Positions 7,543 through 16,320 of a stretch of DNA of 64,000 nucleotides are shown piece by piece. A program made the position numbers and the translations under genes. Each line of letters begins with the position of its first letter. Position 1 is the stretch's first letter. The DNA comes from Thauera sp. 28 (GTDB lineage Bacteria > Pseudomonadota > Gammaproteobacteria > Burkholderiales > Rhodocyclaceae): positions 62,001-126,000 of the forward strand of contig NZ_AMXA01000002.1 of NCBI RefSeq assembly GCF_000310145.2, in the 5' to 3' direction. Under the pieces are notes generated by a model. That model did no database searches. It saw only the letters and a list, made by a program, of their open reading frames with translations, and was not told the DNA's origin.

Positions 7543-8856
7543 ATGACTCTGACCCGCGAACAGCAAATCGCCGCCCTCGAAAAAGACTGGGCTGAAAACC
7601 CCCGCTGGAAGGGCGTCAAGCGCGGTTACACCGCCGCCGACGTGGTCCGCCTGCGCGGCAGCCTGCAGCCCGAGTACACCCTGGCCCAGCGTGGCGCCAA
7701 GGTGCTGTGGGAGAAGGTCAACGGCGGCGCCAAGAAGGGTTACGTGAACGCCTTCGGCGCCATCACCGCCGGTCAGGCCATGCAGCAGGCCAAGGCTGGC
7801 CTGGAAGCCGTGTATCTGTCCGGCTGGCAGGTCGCCGCCGACGGCAACACCTCCGAAACCATGTACCCGGACCAGTCGCTGTACGCCTACGACTCGGTGC
7901 CGACCATGGTTCGCCGCATCAACAACACCTTCAAGCGCGCTGACGAGATCCAGTGGTCGCGTGGCATCAACCCGGGCGACGAAGGCTTCATCGACTACTT
8001 CCTGCCGATCGTGGCCGACGCCGAAGCCGGTTTCGGCGGCGTGCTGAACGCCTTCGAACTGATGAAGAACATGATCGCCGCGGGTGCCGCAGGCGTTCAC
8101 TTCGAAGACCAGCTGGCTGCTGCCAAGAAGTGCGGCCACATGGGTGGCAAGGTGCTGGTGCCGACCCGTGAAGCCATCGAGAAGCTGATCTCCGCGCGTT
8201 TCGCCGCCGACGTGATGGGTGTGCCCACCCTGATCCTGGCCCGTACCGATGCCGAAGCCGCCAACCTGATCACCTCCGACTACGACGCCAACGACAAGCC
8301 CTTCCTCACCGGTGAGCGCACCCAGGAAGGCTTCTACCGCGTCAAGAACGGTCTGGAGCAGTCCATCTCCCGTGGCGTGGCCTACGCCCCCTACGCCGAC
8401 CTGGTGTGGTGCGAAACCGGCGTGCCCGATATCGGCTTCGCCCGCGAGTTCGCCCAGGCCGTGCTGGCCGCCTGCCCGGGCAAGCTGCTGTCGTACAACT
8501 GCTCGCCGTCCTTCAACTGGAAGAAGAACCTCAACGACTCGCAGATCGCTTCCTTCCAGGAAGAGCTGTCGGCGCTGGGCTACAAGTACCAGTTCATCAC
8601 CCTGGCTGGCATCCACGTCAACTGGTACAACACCTTCAAGTTCGCCCACGCTTACGCTCGCGGCGAAGGCATGAAGCACTACGTCGAGATGGTCCAGGAG
8701 CCGGAATTCGCTGCTCGCGAAATGGGCTACACCTTCGTGTCCCACCAGCAGGAAGTCGGCACCGGTTACTTCGACGAAGTCACCACCGTGATCCAGGGTG
8801 GTTCTTCCTCGGTCAAGGCGCTGACTGGCTCGACCGAAGAAGAGCAGTTCCACTAA
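7543..8856 (+). CDS. aceA: Isocitrate lyase
   Basis: Cleaves isocitrate to glyoxylate and succinate, the first step of the glyoxylate bypass needed for growth on acetate, fatty acids and other C2 units. It has 437 residues, close to E. coli AceA. The catalytic loop KKCGHMGGK contains the active-site Cys197. Other conserved stretches are SGWQVAADGN and YPDQSLYAYDSVP near the N-terminus, and NCSPSFNWKKNL. An AAAGGAAG Shine-Dalgarno sets the start. Codon choice looks highly biased (many CTG, AAG and GGC), as in strongly expressed genes. Malate synthase is not adjacent. Confidence 0.98.
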   Translation: MTLTREQQIAALEKDWAENPRWKGVKRGYTAADVVRLRGSLQPEYTLAQRGAKVLWEKVNGGAKKGYVNAFGAITAGQAMQQAKAGLEAVYLSGWQVAADGNTSETMYPDQSLYAYDSVPTMVRRINNTFKRADEIQWSRGINPGDEGFIDYFLPIVADAEAGFGGVLNAFELMKNMIAAGAAGVHFEDQLAAAKKCGHMGGKVLVPTREAIEKLISARFAADVMGVPTLILARTDAEAANLITSDYDANDKPFLTGERTQEGFYRVKNGLEQSISRGVAYAPYADLVWCETGVPDIGFAREFAQAVLAACPGKLLSYNCSPSFNWKKNLNDSQIASFQEELSALGYKYQFITLAGIHVNWYNTFKFAHAYARGEGMKHYVEMVQEPEFAAREMGYTFVSHQQEVGTGYFDEVTTVIQGGSSSVKALTGSTEEEQFH

Positions 8857-8868
8857 AAGGCCGTGCGC

Positions 8869-8893
8869 GCCCGGCGCCTTCGCGGCGCCGGGC
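8869..8893. terminator. GC-rich hairpin after aceA
   Basis: A ten-bp perfect stem, GCCCGGCGCC with GGCGCCGGGC, and a 5-nt loop TTCGC, directly after the aceA stop. Confidence 0.65.
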
Positions 8894-8905
8894 AGGCATG
8901 ACGAG

Positions 8906-8933
8906 AAGGCCACCGCACTCGCGGTGGCCTTTG
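8906..8933. terminator. Intrinsic terminator between aceA and the LTXXQ gene
   Basis: An 11-bp stem, AAGGCCACCGC (8906-8916) with GCGGTGGCCTT (8921-8931), ACTC loop and TTT tail. It is symmetric enough to act on the convergent minus-strand gene as well. Confidence 0.75.
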
Positions 8934-8960
8934 CGCTTCTGCCGCAGGGTGACCGAATCT

Positions 8961-9518
8961 TCAGCCGCGTCCCGGGCCCATGCCGCTACCGTCACGCGGA
9001 CCGCCCTGCATGCCTCCTTTCATGCCACGCTCGCCCTTGCGCCCCATCTTCTCGAACTCGGCATCGAAAACGGTCTTCTGCGCATCGCTCAGGCTTGCAT
9101 AGAACGTCTCGACCGACTTGCGCGCTTCGGCCAGCTCGACCTGGCGCAGCTTGCTCATCTCTTCCATGCGCTGCATGCGCTCGATCGCCGTCTTCGGCGG
9201 CTCGGTAGCGCGACGCTCTGCCATCTGGCTTGCCATGCGCTCGGCGCGCACCTTCATCTCGTTCTTGAAGGTGACAAATGCCGGCTTTTGCTCTGCGGTG
9301 AGTGCAAGTGCAAGCTCAAGACGAGCCATGTGCAGCTCGGCACGCTCGGTCATCCGCGCCTTCATCTGCTCAGGCGCCATCTGTGACCAGCCGGCCTTGC
9401 CGCCGCGGGGACCGTCCCCCATGCACTGCCCGCCTCCCCAGGCCAGGGCGGCGGTCGTTCCAAGCGCACCGGTCGCGATGAGGGCAGCAGCAAGCGAGTT
9501 CTTGATCCAGGTCTTCAT
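8961..9518 (-). CDS. LTXXQ/Spy/CpxP-like periplasmic protein
   Basis: A 185-residue exported protein: an N-terminal signal peptide (MKTWIKNSLAAALIATGALG, likely cut after ALA), then a helical, Met/Arg/Glu-rich domain with two LTXXQ-type motifs (LTAEQKPAF and LSDAQKTVF). It ends in a Gly/Met-rich tail (RGMKGGMQGGPRDGSGMG). Family members Spy and CpxP are periplasmic chaperones or inhibitors of envelope-stress kinases. The ATG at 9518 has a GGAGA site seven bases upstream. It diverges from a two-component pair, the same arrangement as cpxP with cpxRA, which suggests but does not prove a linked circuit. Confidence 0.88.
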   Translation of the reverse strand: MKTWIKNSLAAALIATGALGTTAALAWGGGQCMGDGPRGGKAGWSQMAPEQMKARMTERAELHMARLELALALTAEQKPAFVTFKNEMKVRAERMASQMAERRATEPPKTAIERMQRMEEMSKLRQVELAEARKSVETFYASLSDAQKTVFDAEFEKMGRKGERGMKGGMQGGPRDGSGMGPGRG

Positions 9519-9729
9519 GATTAATCTCCAATCAGGTTCGGGAAGGGACTTGCCCTTCTGAGGGCGCCCATCCGTTCGGGCGACGGAGCCATTACAGCAC
9601 CCGCGTGTAAGCGGCGTTTGTCCAGGCACCGGGGTTTTGCAGCCTCATGTCTCAGAGGCCGGAGCAGATACGCTGGGATACAAAACGAAGCGCCCGAGAC
9701 CTTAAGATGCGCGCATTGGAGAAGCCAAG

Positions 9730-10494
9730 ATGAGCCAGCAAGACCATATCCTGATCGTCGACGACGACCGCGACATCCGCCACCTGCTTGCCGATTACCT
9801 CGAGAAACAGGGCTTGCGCTGCACCACTGCCGCCGACGGACGCGAGATGAAGGCCGCGCTCGAACAACACCGCATCGACCTCATCGTGCTCGACGTGATG
9901 ATGCCCGGCGACGACGGCCTGACGCTGTGCCGCAACCTGCGCGCAGGCGGCGGAGCGCATGCCGGCACCCCCATACTGATGCTGACCGCGCGCGGCGAGG
10001 ACATGGACCGCATCATCGGCCTGGAGATGGGCGCTGACGACTACCTGCCCAAGCCCTTCGTGCCGCGCGAACTGCTCGCGCGCGTGCGCTCCGTGCTGCG
10101 CCGGACCCGTGCGCTGCCGCCCAATCTCGACGCATCGCCTCCCGCCAATGCGCGTGCGCTGCACTTTGCCCACTGGCAACTCGATACGGTCAACCGCCAC
10201 CTCGTCGACGCTGACGGCACCGTGGTGCCACTGTCCGGCGCAGAGTACCGGATGCTCAGCGTGTTCCTGTCTCACCCGCAGAAAGTGCTGTCGCGCGACC
10301 AACTGATGGAACTCACTCAGGGGAGAGAGGCCGACATCTTCGATCGCTCGATCGACCTGCTGGTAAGCCGGCTACGCCAACGCCTGGGCGACAACGCCCG
10401 CGAATCGAGCATCATCAAGACCGTGCGCAACGAAGGCTACGTGCTCGCGACCGAGGTAAGCATCGCCGCCGGCACGACGAGCACAAAGGCATGA
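9730..10494 (+). CDS. OmpR/PhoB-family response regulator
   Basis: A 254-residue DNA-binding response regulator. The receiver domain (about 5-120) has the acidic pair DDD at 11-13, phospho-acceptor Asp55 in LIVLDVMMPG, Thr in MLTARG and Lys in DDYLPKPF. The C-terminal winged helix (about 150-240) includes LSGAEYRMLSVFLSHP and DRSIDLLVSRLRQRLGD, ending in the IIKTVRNEGYVL wing. Its stop overlaps the next gene by four bases (ATGA), so it is co-translated with its sensor kinase. It resembles OmpR most, but target genes are unknown. The divergent LTXXQ gene is the obvious candidate. Confidence 0.95.
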   Translation: MSQQDHILIVDDDRDIRHLLADYLEKQGLRCTTAADGREMKAALEQHRIDLIVLDVMMPGDDGLTLCRNLRAGGGAHAGTPILMLTARGEDMDRIIGLEMGADDYLPKPFVPRELLARVRSVLRRTRALPPNLDASPPANARALHFAHWQLDTVNRHLVDADGTVVPLSGAEYRMLSVFLSHPQKVLSRDQLMELTQGREADIFDRSIDLLVSRLRQRLGDNARESSIIKTVRNEGYVLATEVSIAAGTTSTKA

Positions 10495-11822
10495 AGATGC
10501 CTTGGCCGCGCAGCCTCTTCGCCCGCCTGATGCTGATCTGGCTGGTGGGCATGACGCTGGTGCTTGCGGTCAGCCTCGCGCTGTTCGTCGGCGAGCGCGA
10601 GCGCATCGGGCGCAGCGCCCTGTTCGAGGGCATTGCCCAGGAAATAGCTGCCGCGGCCGACCTGCTCGACCGCATGTCGCCCCCCGAGCGCGAACGCTGG
10701 ATCGACGAGTTCGGCCGCCGCCGCCTGCGACTGAGCCTGCGGCCCGTCAGCGACGATCGACTGCGGTCACTGGCTGCCGACCACCCCTTGCACCTTGCCC
10801 TGCGCACGGCCATGCCTGACCGCCCGTTCTCCATCCTCACCGTGTCCAGGGGCGACCGACCGCACCCGATGCTGCTTGTCAGCCTGCAGCTTCGCGACGG
10901 CGGCCACGTCCAGGTGCGCCTTCCCAACATCCCCCCCGCGCCGCCGCTCCACACCCCTCAGCCCGGACGCCTGTTCGCAGCCTTGGCTGCGCTCGTCGTC
11001 GGCGTCGGCCTGCTGACATGGCTTGCCGTCCGTCTCGCAACCCGTCCGCTGTCGCGCATGGCCGCCGCCGCGCGCGCACTCGGCGAAGACCCCGCACGCG
11101 CGCCCATGGACACGCGCGGCCCGACCGAGGTGGCGCAGGCGGCCACGGCCTTCAACCAGATGCAGCAGCGCATCGCCGAACACGTCACCGAGCGCACCCG
11201 CATTCTTGCAGCCATCTCACACGACCTGCAGACACCGATCACCCGCCTGAGACTGCGCGCGGAGATGGTCGACGACGAGGCCCTGCGCAGCCGCATCCAG
11301 TCAGACCTCGACGCGATGCAGGGCCTGGTGCGCGAAGGCCTGGCCTATGCCCGCAGCCTGGACGAACGCGCACCGGCACAAGCCGTCGAACTCCTGCCGC
11401 TGCTCCATGCCCTGGCCGAGGACGCCCGGGACATGGGCTGGACGGTCAATGTCCCCGACTCGCCCGGTGTCCGTGTGGAAGCCAACCCCTCGGCCTTGCG
11501 TCGGGCGCTGTGGAACTTGATCGAGAACGGTATCAAGTTCGGCGGCACGGTCGACATCGCACTCACCAGACACCCATCAGGCGCCTCTGCCAGAGTCGCC
11601 ATCGCCATCCGCGACCATGGCCCGGGCTTGCCAGAAGCGGAGCTGGAGAAGGTGTTCGAAGCCTTCTACCGTACAGAGGCCTCGCGCAACCGCGAAACCG
11701 GTGGCACCGGACTCGGCTTGGCCATCACCCGCAACCTGCTGCAGGGTCAGGGTGGCGAGGTCAGCTTGCACAATCACCCCGATGGCGGGCTGGTCGCCAC
11801 TGTGGCGCTGCGCGCCCTGTAG
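10491..11822 (+). CDS. EnvZ-like sensor histidine kinase
   Basis: A 443-residue membrane kinase. The first membrane helix is at about 10-30 (LMLIWLVGMTLVLAVSLALF), followed by a periplasmic segment of about 130 residues with a Pro-rich end. A second helix lies at about 160-180 (LFAALAALVVGVGLLTWLAV), then HAMP. The dimerisation H-box is AAISHDLQTPITRLR with His244; the ATPase has NLIENGIKFGG (N box), DHGPGL (G1) and GGTGLGLAI (G2). The substitution of Q for the usual R/K in HDLQTP is typical of the EnvZ/RstB branch. It is partner of the overlapping response regulator. Its 3' end overlaps the convergent glpD by 49 bp. Confidence 0.95.
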   Translation: MKMPWPRSLFARLMLIWLVGMTLVLAVSLALFVGERERIGRSALFEGIAQEIAAAADLLDRMSPPERERWIDEFGRRRLRLSLRPVSDDRLRSLAADHPLHLALRTAMPDRPFSILTVSRGDRPHPMLLVSLQLRDGGHVQVRLPNIPPAPPLHTPQPGRLFAALAALVVGVGLLTWLAVRLATRPLSRMAAAARALGEDPARAPMDTRGPTEVAQAATAFNQMQQRIAEHVTERTRILAAISHDLQTPITRLRLRAEMVDDEALRSRIQSDLDAMQGLVREGLAYARSLDERAPAQAVELLPLLHALAEDARDMGWTVNVPDSPGVRVEANPSALRRALWNLIENGIKFGGTVDIALTRHPSGASARVAIAIRDHGPGLPEAELEKVFEAFYRTEASRNRETGGTGLGLAITRNLLQGQGGEVSLHNHPDGGLVATVALRAL

Positions 11823-13390
11823 CAGGCCGCCAGCGCTTCGAAGGCGCTCCGCTCGGCATCCGTACGGGCCTGGCTCCAGCCCCGCTGCCGCGCCATGACT
11901 GCAGCCACGCCGGGCGCGGCACGACGTGCTGCCTCGGCATCCAGGAACAGGCAGCGACTGCGTCGGGCCAGTACGTCCTCCACCCCAAGCGCCAACCCGG
12001 CTCGCACGGCATGACGCACCTCTTCGGCAGACGGCACGAAGGGCGATGCGCAGACGCCGTCCTCAGCCCCCAAAGCCGCCTCCCCGTGCATATCTGGCCG
12101 CCACAGCCCACCGCTGTCGAGTCTCAGCCTGTCGGTGACGGAGGGTCGATGGGCGAAGCCCGCGACCTCCTCGGCCACGTCTACGGCATGCTCGGCCATG
12201 CTGCGGTAAGTCGTCCACTTCCCGCCCAGGACGCTGACCAGCCCGTGCTCCGACACATCGACCCGATGCTCACGCGACAGGCTACCCGTGGCGGCCACGG
12301 CACCACCTCCGAGCAGGGGGCGCAGGCCGACGAAAACGCTGCGCACGTCCGCGCGCGTCGGCGCGCGTCGCAGGTAGCGTCCGACCGTCTCGAGCAGGAA
12401 GTCGATCTCGCCCGCCATCGGCTCGGGCTCCGCAGGCAGGTCGTCACGCGGGGTGTCGGTGGTGCCGACGAGGACCCTGCCCTGCCAGGGGATGAGGAAG
12501 ACCACCCGGCCGTCATCGGTATGCGGCACGAGCACCGCGTCCGCTCCGGACAGGAAGTCCGCGTCGATCACGATATGGACGCCCTGGCTCGGACGCAGCT
12601 GCTGCGGCGCATCGGGCCTGAGCATGCGCATCACGTTGTCGGACCACACGCCGGTGGCATTGATCACCGCGCGTGCGCCCAGCCGATACGTTCGCCCGCT
12701 CTCCCGCTCACGTACGGTGAGGCCGCCTATCCTGCTGCCATCGAGCGCGAACGATTCGAGCGCGCAGTGATTGAGCACCAGCGCGCCATGCAGGATGGCT
12801 GTGCGCGCAAGCGCAACGGCGAGCGCCGCGTCGTCGAACTGCGCGTCCCAGTATGCAACGCCACCCAGCGCCCGCTCCGCGCGCAAGGTGGGCATGGCCG
12901 TGCGGATATCGGCCGCGGACATGAGCCTGCAGCGCCCAAGGCCGTTGGCGCCGGCGAGCAGGTCGTAGAGACCAAGGCCGAGCCCCATCCACGCCCGCTC
13001 GCTCCAGCGCTGCGTCGGCACAACGAAACGCAGCGGGTGCACCAGGTCTGCGGCATTGCACAGCAGGCGCCCGCGCTCGACGAGCGCCTCGCGCACCAGC
13101 GCCAGCCTGCCCTGGGCCAGGTAGCGCACGCCGCCATGAATGAGCTTGCTCGACCGCGAACTGGTGCCGGCCGCAAAGTCACGCGCCTCGACAAGCAGGA
13201 TGGAGTACCCACGCGCGGCCGCGTCCAGTGCACAGCCGAGGCCGCTCGCACCGCCGCCGATGACCACGAAGTCCCAGGTCGACGATGCGTTCAGCCTGGC
13301 GAGCAATGACGCGCGTGCGAAGACCTCTCCGTTTTCGCGCGACTGCGTGTACCCCACCCCGCTCAGCTCCCCGCCCAGCCGCGCGCGCAT
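11774..13390 (-). CDS. glpD: Aerobic glycerol-3-phosphate dehydrogenase
   Basis: FAD-dependent membrane-associated enzyme that oxidises sn-glycerol 3-phosphate to dihydroxyacetone phosphate and passes electrons to ubiquinone. The dinucleotide fold [25 protein letters not shown] lies near the N-terminus. The family motifs [18 protein letters not shown] and the C-terminal [16 protein letters not shown] are present. From ATG at 13390 the product is 538 residues, longer than the usual 500, and overlaps the end of glpK by 28 bp. The reading frame stays open upstream, but that part is glpK read in another frame. An internal alternative start cannot be excluded. The C-terminal 16 codons overlap the convergent sensor kinase. 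Confidence 0.93.
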   Translation of the reverse strand: MRARLGGELSGVGYTQSRENGEVFARASLLARLNASSTWDFVVIGGGASGLGCALDAAARGYSILLVEARDFAAGTSSRSSKLIHGGVRYLAQGRLALVREALVERGRLLCNAADLVHPLRFVVPTQRWSERAWMGLGLGLYDLLAGANGLGRCRLMSAADIRTAMPTLRAERALGGVAYWDAQFDDAALAVALARTAILHGALVLNHCALESFALDGSRIGGLTVRERESGRTYRLGARAVINATGVWSDNVMRMLRPDAPQQLRPSQGVHIVIDADFLSGADAVLVPHTDDGRVVFLIPWQGRVLVGTTDTPRDDLPAEPEPMAGEIDFLLETVGRYLRRAPTRADVRSVFVGLRPLLGGGAVAATGSLSREHRVDVSEHGLVSVLGGKWTTYRSMAEHAVDVAEEVAGFAHRPSVTDRLRLDSGGLWRPDMHGEAALGAEDGVCASPFVPSAEEVRHAVRAGLALGVEDVLARRSRCLFLDAEAARRAAPGVAAVMARQRGWSQARTDAERSAFEALAACYRARSATVATSPPSG

Positions 13391-14859
13391 GTAACCGCGC
13401 GCGCCCAGCGCGCACGCGCCGCACCGCGGCGGTCCGCCCCCCAACGCGGCTCGAAGCGCCGGTCGAGCCGCCACCCAGCCTCGATCTCGTGGGCATCCGC
13501 CCACAGCCCGCAGCCGAGCGCCGCCAGACAGGCTGCACCGTAGGCGGTGGTCTCGAGCAGGCGAGGACGCAGCACCGGTACGCCGAGCAGGTCGGCCTGC
13601 ATCTGCATGAGCAGGTCGTTGGCCGCCGCCCCGCCATCGACGCGCAGTTCGCACAGGGGCGCGGCACCGTCCCGCACCATGGCCTCGACCAGGTCGGCGG
13701 TCTGCGCGGCAATGGCCTCGAGCGCAGCCCGTGCGATGTGCGCTGCCCCACTGCCGCGCGTCAGCCCGAGCAGGGTGCCGCGTGCATTCGCATCCCAATA
13801 CGGCGCCCCCAGGCCGGTGAAGGCCGGCACCATCACCACCCCGCCGCTGTCGGCCACGCTGGCAGCGAGAGCCTCGACCTCGTCCGAGCGGCGTACGATC
13901 CCGAGCCCGTCGCGCAGCCACTGCACGATCGCCCCGCCCATGAACACGCTGCCCTCCAGGGCGTAGCAAACCCCGCTCCCCCCGACCCCCGACCACCCCA
14001 CCGTGGTCAGCAGGCGGTTGCGCGAGGCCACTGCATGCGCGCCGGTGTTCATCAACAGGAAGCACCCCGTACCGTAGGTGTTCTTGGCCATGCCCGGTGC
14101 AAGGCAGCCCTGACCGATCGTCGCCGCCTGCTGGTCACCGGCAATGCCGGCGATCGGGATCGGGGCTCCGAACACGCGGGCATCTGTTTCGCCGCATACG
14201 CCACTGCTCGCCACCACCCTGGGCAACAACGCGGCGGGGATGCGGAAGCGCTTGAGCAGCACGGGATCCCAGTCCAGGGTGTGGATGTTGAACAGCAGCG
14301 TGCGCGCGGCATTGCCGGGGTCGGTCAAATGCAGCCGGCCGCCGGTAAGATGCCAGACCAGCCAGCTGTCGATGGTACCGAAGGCCAGCTCACCCCGCTC
14401 CGCACGCGCACGCGCGCCGGGCAGCGTATCGAGCAGCCAGGCGAGCTTGGTCGCCGAGAAGTAGGGATCGAGCTCGAGGCCGGTGCGCGCGCGCAGGTCG
14501 TCCGCCCAGCCTTGGGCGCGCAGGCGTTCGCACTCGGCGGCCGTGCGCCGGTCCTGCCACACGATTGCCGGCGCCAGTGCGCGGCCACTGGCGCGCTCCC
14601 ACAGCACGGTCGTCTCGCGCTGGTTGGCGATGCCAATCGCCGCCACCTCGCCGGCCCGGATACCGGCGTTGGCGAGCGCCTCGCGCGCGCAGTCGAACTG
14701 GGTGCGCAGGATGTCCTGGGCATCGTGTTCGACGCGGTCGGGCGCCGGAAAATGTTGAACGAACTCGGCCTGCGCCACGCCGCGTACCCGGCCCCCCGCA
14801 TCGAACACCATCGCCCGCGAGCTCGTCGTCCCCTGGTCCAGGGCAAGGAGATAAGCCAT
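13363..14859 (-). CDS. glpK: Glycerol kinase
   Basis: Phosphorylates glycerol to glycerol 3-phosphate, the substrate of the following glpD. It has 498 residues. FGGY-family features are present: phosphate-1 motif [16 protein letters not shown] at the N-terminus, [22 protein letters not shown], the [10 protein letters not shown] loop and the adenosine motif [16 protein letters not shown]. The ATG at 14859 ([10 protein letters not shown]) has a GGAGG site five bases upstream; an earlier in-frame ATG lacks one. It is the first gene of glpK-glpD. Neither the glycerol facilitator glpF nor a glpR repressor is next to it. Confidence 0.97.
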   Translation of the reverse strand: MAYLLALDQGTTSSRAMVFDAGGRVRGVAQAEFVQHFPAPDRVEHDAQDILRTQFDCAREALANAGIRAGEVAAIGIANQRETTVLWERASGRALAPAIVWQDRRTAAECERLRAQGWADDLRARTGLELDPYFSATKLAWLLDTLPGARARAERGELAFGTIDSWLVWHLTGGRLHLTDPGNAARTLLFNIHTLDWDPVLLKRFRIPAALLPRVVASSGVCGETDARVFGAPIPIAGIAGDQQAATIGQGCLAPGMAKNTYGTGCFLLMNTGAHAVASRNRLLTTVGWSGVGGSGVCYALEGSVFMGGAIVQWLRDGLGIVRRSDEVEALAASVADSGGVVMVPAFTGLGAPYWDANARGTLLGLTRGSGAAHIARAALEAIAAQTADLVEAMVRDGAAPLCELRVDGGAAANDLLMQMQADLLGVPVLRPRLLETTAYGAACLAALGCGLWADAHEIEAGWRLDRRFEPRWGADRRGAARARWARAVTCARGWAGS

Positions 14860-14990
14860 GTCGCCTCCGCACGCTAGGTTTGCCGTCACCCCTGGCTGAC
14901 AGACTAACCCCGCTGCGCCAAGGCGACCACCCCGGGAAAGCCACGATATGGTTCAATGCGCCACCGTATCGCTGCAGCGCAACACCCGCC

Positions 14991-15833
14991 ATGCCCGCCA
15001 TCTGGATGATCGTCTCCTGCTTCCTGTTCGCCTGCATGGGCGTGTGCGTGAAGCTCAGCTCGGGCAGCTTCTCGACCGGCGAGATCGTGTTCTACCGCGG
15101 CGCAGTCAGCATGCTGATGATGGTGGCGCTGGCGGCCCTGCAGGGGCAGCGCCTGACCACGCCGCACTGGCGCATGCACCTCTCGCGCAGCCTGTCGGGT
15201 TCGCTCGCACTGTGCTGCTACTTCTTCGCCATCGGCTTGCTGCCGCTGGCCACGGCGGTCACGCTCAACTACACCTCGCCGATCTTCGTCGCCCTGTTGC
15301 TGGCTGCTTTTTTCGGCGAACGCCTGCGCTGGCCGGTCCTGGTTGCAGTGCTGGTCGGCTTTGCCGGCGTCGTCATCCTGCTGCGCCCCACCCTGCAACC
15401 GGCGCAGTGGCTGGGCGCCGCCGCAGGCCTGGGTTCGGGTGCAGTCGCCAGCCTCGCCTATATCAGCGTGCGTGAGCTCGGACGCGTGGGCGAACCGGAG
15501 GTGCGAACGGTATTCTGGTTCTCACTCACCACCACGCTGATCGGCCTCGGCTGGGCCCTGGCCAGCGGCGTGCACCGCCCTGATGGCATGCAGTTGCTGA
15601 CCTTGCTCGGCGTCGGCGTGTTCGGCGGCCTTGCCCAACTGGCAATGACGCGCTCGTACCGCTTCGGCCGCACCGTGGTGTCGGCCAACCTGAGCTACGC
15701 AACGGTCGTGTTTGCGAGCCTGTTCGGCATGCTTTTCTGGGGCGAACTGATGCCACCCTCCTCGTGGCTGGCGATCGCACTGATCATCTCGAGCGCCATA
15801 CTCATCTCGTTCGCCACCCGCAAGGCGCGCTGA
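14991..15833 (+). CDS. EamA/DMT-superfamily membrane transporter
   Basis: A 280-residue hydrophobic protein with ten predicted membrane helices in two EamA repeats. The first repeat starts IWMIVSCFLFACMGVCVKL and contains FYRGAVSML and the ATAVTLNYTSPIFVALL helix. The second contains LGGLAQLAMTRSYRFG-like sequence (VFGGLAQLAMTRSYRFGRTVVSA) and ends in basic residues. The family includes exporters of metabolites and amino acids; the substrate is not evident. The ATG at 14991 gives the family N-terminus; upstream sequence in the same frame is non-coding. It is divergent from glpK. Confidence 0.92.
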   Translation: MPAIWMIVSCFLFACMGVCVKLSSGSFSTGEIVFYRGAVSMLMMVALAALQGQRLTTPHWRMHLSRSLSGSLALCCYFFAIGLLPLATAVTLNYTSPIFVALLLAAFFGERLRWPVLVAVLVGFAGVVILLRPTLQPAQWLGAAAGLGSGAVASLAYISVRELGRVGEPEVRTVFWFSLTTTLIGLGWALASGVHRPDGMQLLTLLGVGVFGGLAQLAMTRSYRFGRTVVSANLSYATVVFASLFGMLFWGELMPPSSWLAIALIISSAILISFATRKAR

Positions 15834-15941
15834 ACACGGCAGCGAGACTCGCAAGGCCCCATCCGCGCGCCGTCACGATTGAGCCCGGGCCTGCTCGGGA
15901 CTATAGTTGAGCCATCCCCGAGCCATAGCAAGGAGGCAGTG

Positions 15942-16310
15942 ATGATCAACACCGAGCATACCGACAAGATGGTGGCAGTCGCCGTCTTCGGCGAATTCAC
16001 GCTGGCCGACTACAAGGAATTCGAGGAACTGGTCAATTACAAGATCCAGTTCTCCGGCACGGTCGACCTGCTCTTCGACCTGCGTGAGATGGCAGGCTTC
16101 ACCCTCGACGTGGCCTGGGAGGAGATCAAGTTCTCGCGCCAGCATGCGCACGATTTCCGCCGTATCGCAGTGCTGACCGAGGACCAGTGGCTGACCTGGA
16201 GCGCCTGGGTCTCGCAGCTCTTCGTCGATGCCGAGGTGCGTGTCTTCGACGATGAAGGCGAGGCGCGCGCCTGGCTGGAGGCAGATGCAGCCGCAGAAGC
16301 GGCTTCCTGA
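15942..16310 (+). CDS. SpoIIAA-like (STAS/SEC14-type) protein
   Basis: A 122-residue soluble protein with the pattern of the SpoIIAA-like family (PF11964): short strand (KMVAVAVFGEFTLADYKEFEELV), LLFDLREMAGFTLDVAWEEIKFSRQHAHDFRRIAVL, then a C-terminal VFDDEGEARAWLEA. Proteins of this type have a CRAL-TRIO/STAS-like fold and often sit near stress or membrane genes. The exact function is unknown. An AAGGAGG site nine bases before ATG at 15942 fixes the start; the frame is open further upstream. It lies 10 bp from sseA, so the two are probably co-transcribed. Confidence 0.85.
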   Translation: MINTEHTDKMVAVAVFGEFTLADYKEFEELVNYKIQFSGTVDLLFDLREMAGFTLDVAWEEIKFSRQHAHDFRRIAVLTEDQWLTWSAWVSQLFVDAEVRVFDDEGEARAWLEADAAAEAAS

Positions 16311-16320
16311 CCGCCGTGCA

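Noticed and set aside
7378-8913. 511-codon minus-strand frame over aceA
   Set aside because: Antisense shadow of aceA, whose protein is unambiguous.
11018-13309. 763-codon plus-strand frame across the sensor kinase gene and glpD
   Set aside because: It runs out of phase through the kinase gene and opposite glpD; no recognisable protein. Both real genes have full motif sets.
13391-14065. N-terminal extension of glpD by 225 codons
   Set aside because: This stretch is glpK read in another frame. glpK has its full motif set, so the extension is not coding.
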